A DNA stretch of 64,000 nucleotides from Hirudinaria manillensis (taxonomy: Eukaryota; Annelida; Clitellata; Hirudinida; Hirudinidae). Under the pieces are notes generated by a model that worked only from the letters and a program-made list of their open reading frames with translations, made no database searches and was not told the origin of the DNA. The DNA is taken from positions 2,701,001-2,765,000 of the forward strand of contig CM067528.1 of assembly GCA_034509925.1 (NCBI GenBank). Direction: 5' to 3'. How positions within the stretch are numbered: the stretch's first letter is position 1; the number at the start of each line of letters is the position of its first letter. This document shows positions 62,690 to 64,000 of this stretch, in pieces. The translations under genes and the position numbers were made by a program.

Positions 62690-64000
62690 GTGCTTTGAAA
62701 TTTATTTGATTTCTTAATTAAATTTCCCGATTTAATTCATAATTATTGATTATTCGCAGTTTTTACGACGAAATAATTTTATTAAATAGTTATATTTCGG
62801 AAATAATTTTCTAAAACTTCGTTTGTCTCTTTATCATGGATGACTTTGATAATAATATTTATATTAATATATATTCGTAATTAATATATTATTTTTAATT
62901 TATAAATTTATAATTGTCAATTGATCGATTAATATTTATCATAATATTCGTTCACCAGAAAGGTACTGACCTTGTACTTGAGTACTGACCAATAATTTCT
63001 ATTAATATATTTTATTTTTGGTTTTCATTTTAAAAATTAAAAAAAATTAAATTTAAAAATAAGATTTTAAAATTATAAAAATATAAACAAATCGCAAAAT
63101 GAAGTCCACGAAAGAGAGATGGCGTTACTCGATAAATTTCAGTAAATTTAAATAATGGAATTAAATAATTTTATTTAAAATTTATTATTTATTTATTATT
63201 AATTTATTATTTATTTATTAAATTTTAAGACATTAATTTAAAATATTTTTAATGTATTTAATGTTTTAATGTCATTCATAAACCATTCTGTCTTTAATTA
63301 ATTAATTAATTTATTTATTTTTATTATTTATCTATTTATTTATTTTATTATTTATTTATTTACCTTTCATTTGCTCATTAAGACGTAATGCGATACACCT
63401 TCAAGAGGGCATGCGATGTTTACAAACTTTTTACTCTCGAATATCCAACCACGAATCCTTCTATCAATCCATCCATCCATCTATCCACCCATTTTTCCAC
63501 ACTCCCATCCATCCATCCATCCATCCATCCATCCATCCATCCATCCATCCATCCATCCATCCATCCATCCATCCATCCATCCATCCATCCATCCATCCAT
63601 CCATCCATCCATCCATCCATCCATCCATCCATCCATCCATCCATCCATCCACCCATCCATCATTCTCCCCCTCCTGCTTTTCATCAACTGTTGCAATCGT
63701 CACAGACGTATATTTTTATTGTAATCACATGTTAATTTTTTTTTTACATTTTGCCTCTAAAATAGTTTTAATTCGGAAACATAACAAAATTCCATCCCCT
63801 TACGGTGATAATGAATGTGATGACTGCGATGATGATGACTATGATGATGATGACTATGATGATGACTACGCTGATGATGAAAGGAATAAATGAAAAGGAC
63901 GAATGAAAGAGAAATCGGAACCCACTAACGACGATACCAATCGAGATAAGGACTCGCTGAACAAGAAAGATTCACTTCTTGAAACTCGAGAAACAAAACA
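62690..64000. other. Collagen intron 3, to the window edge
   Basis: No further Gly-X-Y exon is recognised. The sequence is strongly A/T-rich to about 63370, then carries the ATCC tract at 63465-63662 and a GAT/GAC tract at 63810-63880. Confidence 0.55.
63465..63662. repeat. ATCC microsatellite, about 40 units
   Basis: Pure from about 63505 to 63650, with imperfect units on both sides. It opens all frames on both strands as IHPS or GWMD repeats, which are not genes. Confidence 0.95.

Noticed and set aside
62957-62990. Further collagen exon after an AG at about 62958
   Set aside because: The reading KGTDL does not continue the Gly-X-Y register after GEQ and ends quickly in a stop.
63388-63893. 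Overlapping frames of IHPS or GWMD repeats on both strands
   Set aside because: All are readings of the ATCC microsatellite; true coding repeats would favour one frame.

Overview
This is a nuclear genomic window from a bilaterian invertebrate. It has many short GT-AG introns, AT-rich spacers and a very heavy load of simple repeats: GAT/ATC, AAT/ATT, AAC, GAAT, GATT and ATCC. I found no bacterial or viral signature. The phylum cannot be fixed by eye. The amyloid-precursor tail carries the 'KYFE' ending typical of protostomes and lacks any recognisable vertebrate A-beta sequence, which hints at a protostome. All exon boundaries were assigned by hand from GT/AG sites, reading-phase continuity and remembered family features. 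No alignment was run.

Layout. 1-3137: spacer with simple repeats and a striking heat-shock-element-like array. 3427-18849 (+): an 18-exon PTK7/Off-track-type receptor (seven Ig domains, one TM, pseudokinase). 20558-24491 (-): DNA polymerase eta in 12 exons, tail-to-tail with PTK7. 25092-26138 (-): an unrecognised 348-aa ORF. 27922-28179 (-): a SMIM15-like small membrane protein. 28587-29927 (-): PDAP1 in 6 exons. 30996-31581 (-): CISD2 in 3 exons. 32001-37011 (+): an ARHGAP11A-type RhoGAP in 10 exons, head-to-head with CISD2 across 419 bp. 38183-55354 (-): an amyloid precursor protein (APP/APPL) gene in 11 exons, with a 7.2 kb intron packed with repeats. 59229 to beyond the right edge (+): the 5' part of a transmembrane (MACIT-type) collagen gene, head-to-head with APP.

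The genes are mostly unrelated housekeeping and signalling loci: planar polarity/Wnt co-receptor, translesion synthesis, ER/mitochondrial Fe-S protein, Rho regulation. The most thought-provoking neighbourhood is the divergent APP / membrane-collagen pair, because in vertebrates the MACIT collagen XXV ectodomain is the amyloid-plaque component CLAC that binds APP-derived peptide. Other unusual signals are the 5-bp-phased HSE array at 1076-1128, a cluster of ciliary X-box (RFX) matches inside a PTK7 intron, and minisatellites lying against PTK7 splice acceptors.
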